A stretch of DNA of 42,643 nt. Origin: Pseudomonas capsici. Lineage in GTDB: Bacteria > Pseudomonadota > Gammaproteobacteria > Pseudomonadales > Pseudomonadaceae. The notes beneath the pieces are model-generated. The model did no database searches. It was not told where the DNA came from and saw nothing but the letters and a program-made list of their open reading frames with translations. Below, one piece after another: positions 42,529 through 42,643 of this stretch; position 1 is the stretch's first letter; every line of letters starts with the position of its first letter. Location: contig NZ_JAFGZD010000031.1 of NCBI RefSeq assembly GCF_017165765.1, positions 1 through 42,643 of the forward strand. Reading direction: 5' to 3'. A program made the translations under genes and the position numbers.

Positions 42529-42643
42529 GGCCTGGCGGATGATGATTTCCTCAATGGCGAAGATGTGTAAGCGTACGGCGAACTCACCTTCCGAACTCCA
42601 GCATTAAGGGCGATGGTGTCCGCGTATTTTTAAGCGGACGCGA
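42529..42643. other. Right edge of window, upstream of the unknown gene pair
   Basis: Holds the open extension described for the 113-aa gene and a six-codon ATG frame on the minus strand. A GC-rich inverted repeat, TCCGCG (42619-42624 region) against the CGCGTCCGC complement at the very end, may be a promoter-proximal hairpin cut by the window edge. Nothing else is seen. Confidence 0.3.

Noticed and set aside
1..42643. CRISPR arrays, tRNA/rRNA genes and complete insertion sequences
   Set aside because: No regularly spaced repeats, no tRNA cloverleaf pattern and no intact transposase was seen by eye; a covariance-model scan was not possible.

Overview
The window looks like a chromosomal segment of a plant-associated Pseudomonas (syringae / corrugata / cichorii type). 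The reasons are the Pseudomonas-style lipopeptide synthetase with dual condensation/epimerisation domains and two thioesterases, the MacAB-type exporter behind it, the SalA/SyrF-type LuxR regulators, and the GC-rich codon use. Species cannot be fixed from the sequence alone.

Layout. (1) 1-18615: the 3' part of a giant NRPS gene, entering mid-A-domain. It reads A(partial)-T | C/E-A-T | C/E-A-T | C-A-T | C-A-T | C/E-A-T | TE-TE. Binding-pocket residues read by eye give Thr, Ala, Dab, Ser and Ile/Val for the five complete A domains. The partial first one is probably Thr as well. The predicted tail is Dhb/Thr - D-aThr - Ala - Dab - D-Ser - Ile, which matches from memory the lactone ring end of corpeptin-family 22-residue lipopeptides (corpeptin, cichopeptin). 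(2) 18697-21830: macA-macB, overlapping by ATGA, the likely exporter. (3) 21987-27050, all on the minus strand: LuxR regulator, LuxR solo with a complete AHL pocket, NodT-type outer-membrane lipoprotein, and another LuxR regulator paralogous to the first. (4) 27378-28573: a second, MacB-less macA preceded by a 9-codon ORF, an SD-masking hairpin and a syr-syp-box-like dyad. (5) 28741-31138: DUF2231 membrane protein, PQQ-type sorbosone dehydrogenase lipoprotein, hexapeptide acetyltransferase. (6) 31364-37633: a complete Dpp/Opp-type ABC importer (SBP, two permeases, two ATPases, mostly overlapping start/stop codons) followed by an MFS exporter. (7) 37634-42643: a genomic-island-like scar with a frameshifted and truncated tyrosine recombinase, a 471-aa unknown gene, degenerate DNA, and a minus-strand pair of unknown genes (113 aa with a glycine-rich hydrophobic stretch; 322 aa with one membrane segment inside a coiled coil).

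How it fits together. The synthetase builds and cyclises the peptide. MacA/MacB plus the NodT lipoprotein would form a tripartite pump across the envelope. The three LuxR-family proteins would control synthesis and export; one of them can probably read an acyl-homoserine lactone made elsewhere, as no luxI is present here. The syr-syp-like box in front of the second macA suggests that it belongs to the same regulon. The ABC importer/MFS block and the island to its right look independent of the lipopeptide system.

The most novel parts are the second macA with its leader ORF and hairpin, the regulatory dyads among the luxR genes, and the unknown genes of the right-hand island.
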